Below are positions 12,805-13,035 of a stretch of DNA of 13,035 nt, piece after piece. How positions within the stretch are numbered: the first letter of the stretch is position 1; every line of letters starts with the position of its first letter. Below the pieces are notes generated by a model that was not told the DNA's origin, did no database searches, and was given only the letters and a program-made list of their open reading frames with translations. The DNA is from Prevotella sp. UBA3837 (GTDB taxonomy: Bacteria > Bacteroidota > Bacteroidia > Bacteroidales > Bacteroidaceae). Location of the stretch: positions 13,294 to 26,328 of the forward strand of contig DGHX01000001.1 of assembly GCA_002392835.1 (NCBI GenBank), read 5' to 3'. A program made the translations under genes and the position numbers.

Positions 12805-13035
12805 CTCACAATTCTGCAAATAACCCCCATTTCTCGCAGATAATTAAGTAAAATATATCATTATTTGTCGGATTTTAAGGTGTTTTTGCTTTTTTACCTG
12901 CCACTTTTTGCTGTTCAGCAGCTTTTTTCGGCTGAGCGCCAGCAGGCGAAAAACCGGATAGCATATAAGTTACGCATGTTTGGAGTGAAAAGGGGAGTGA
13001 AGGGGACGGAAATAGAAACCCCGAAGGGGTGACAG
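12805..13035. other. Non-coding region upstream of the minus-strand run
   Basis: I see no convincing gene here. It is AT-rich up to about 12900. A small hairpin, TGCT-GTTC-AGCA (12909-12920), is followed by GC and six T on the plus strand, terminator-like but with no plus-strand gene in front of it. ACCCCGAAGGGGT (13018-13030) is a second hairpin, followed by TTTC on the minus strand, and may end a minus-strand gene beyond the window. GGAGTGAAAAGG-like units near 12982-13006 faintly recall the GGAGTTAAA repeats. Confidence 0.45.

Noticed and set aside
11564..12823. Plus-strand open frame of 419 codons opposite DUF6242
   Set aside because: It is a composition-driven antisense frame rich in V, G, H and A with no motif; the minus-strand lipoprotein has a clear lipobox and domain signs.
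12909..12928. Plus-strand terminator
   Set aside because: A short stem and T-run exist, but no plus-strand gene precedes it within the window, so a functional call is not supported.

Overview
The window looks like a chromosomal segment of a GC-rich Bacteroidales bacterium, most likely Prevotellaceae. The basis is a TAnnTTTG-type promoter, the lack of Shine-Dalgarno sites, a uppS-bamA-OmpH-murI envelope cluster, DUF6089- and DUF6242-type proteins, and a sharp contrast between GC-rich genes and AT-rich, repeat-filled gene junctions. I see no rRNA or tRNA gene, transposase, phage gene, CRISPR array or recognisable defence system.

Layout. Bases 1-203 hold a promoter inside an inverted repeat and a leader of about 130 nt. 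A plus-strand operon follows: a TonB-dependent receptor (204-2123), rubrerythrin (2144-2686) and glutamyl-Q-tRNA(Asp) synthetase gluQ (2697-3680). Bases 3681-3941 are a convergent intergenic region dominated by a hairpin made of 9-bp tandem repeats. The rest is one long minus-strand run. In transcription order it holds a DUF6242-like surface lipoprotein (12766-11636), a DUF6089-like outer-membrane barrel protein (11622-10906), uppS (10754-10023), bamA (9998-7242), three OmpH/Skp-like chaperones (7123-6587, 6439-5933, 5888-5298), murI (5290-4472) and a low-molecular-weight protein tyrosine phosphatase (4391-3942). Bases 12767-13035 are upstream non-coding sequence.

How the genes fit together. 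The minus-strand run is an envelope-biogenesis cluster. UppS makes the undecaprenyl carrier, MurI makes D-glutamate for peptidoglycan, OmpH/Skp proteins hold unfolded outer-membrane proteins in the periplasm, and BamA folds them into the outer membrane. DUF6089 and DUF6242 proteins are probably themselves outer-membrane or surface proteins. The plus-strand operon combines uptake of an unknown substrate, peroxide defence and tRNA queuosine glutamylation.

The most unusual material lies at the gene junctions. (1) bamA and the third OmpH gene begin with a shared 48-codon leader (about 118 of 144 nt identical by hand count), although their mature proteins are unrelated. (2) The signal-peptide cores of bamA, OmpH and DUF6089 are built from 7-bp tandem repeats of the TTTATCA type. 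The same heptads in inverse orientation fill the junction upstream of the start codon, so the start codons sit between inverted repeat tracts and the tracts also supply the stop codon of the preceding gene. (3) Two copies of a roughly 140-bp element with long inverted ends built on CCCCCTAAGTTAGGGGG lie between envelope genes. (4) An exact 25-bp tandem duplication contains the bamA stop codon. These patterns suggest a family of dispersed, hairpin-forming elements that supply stop codons, start regions and signal peptides. That function is inference; the repeats themselves are read directly from the sequence.
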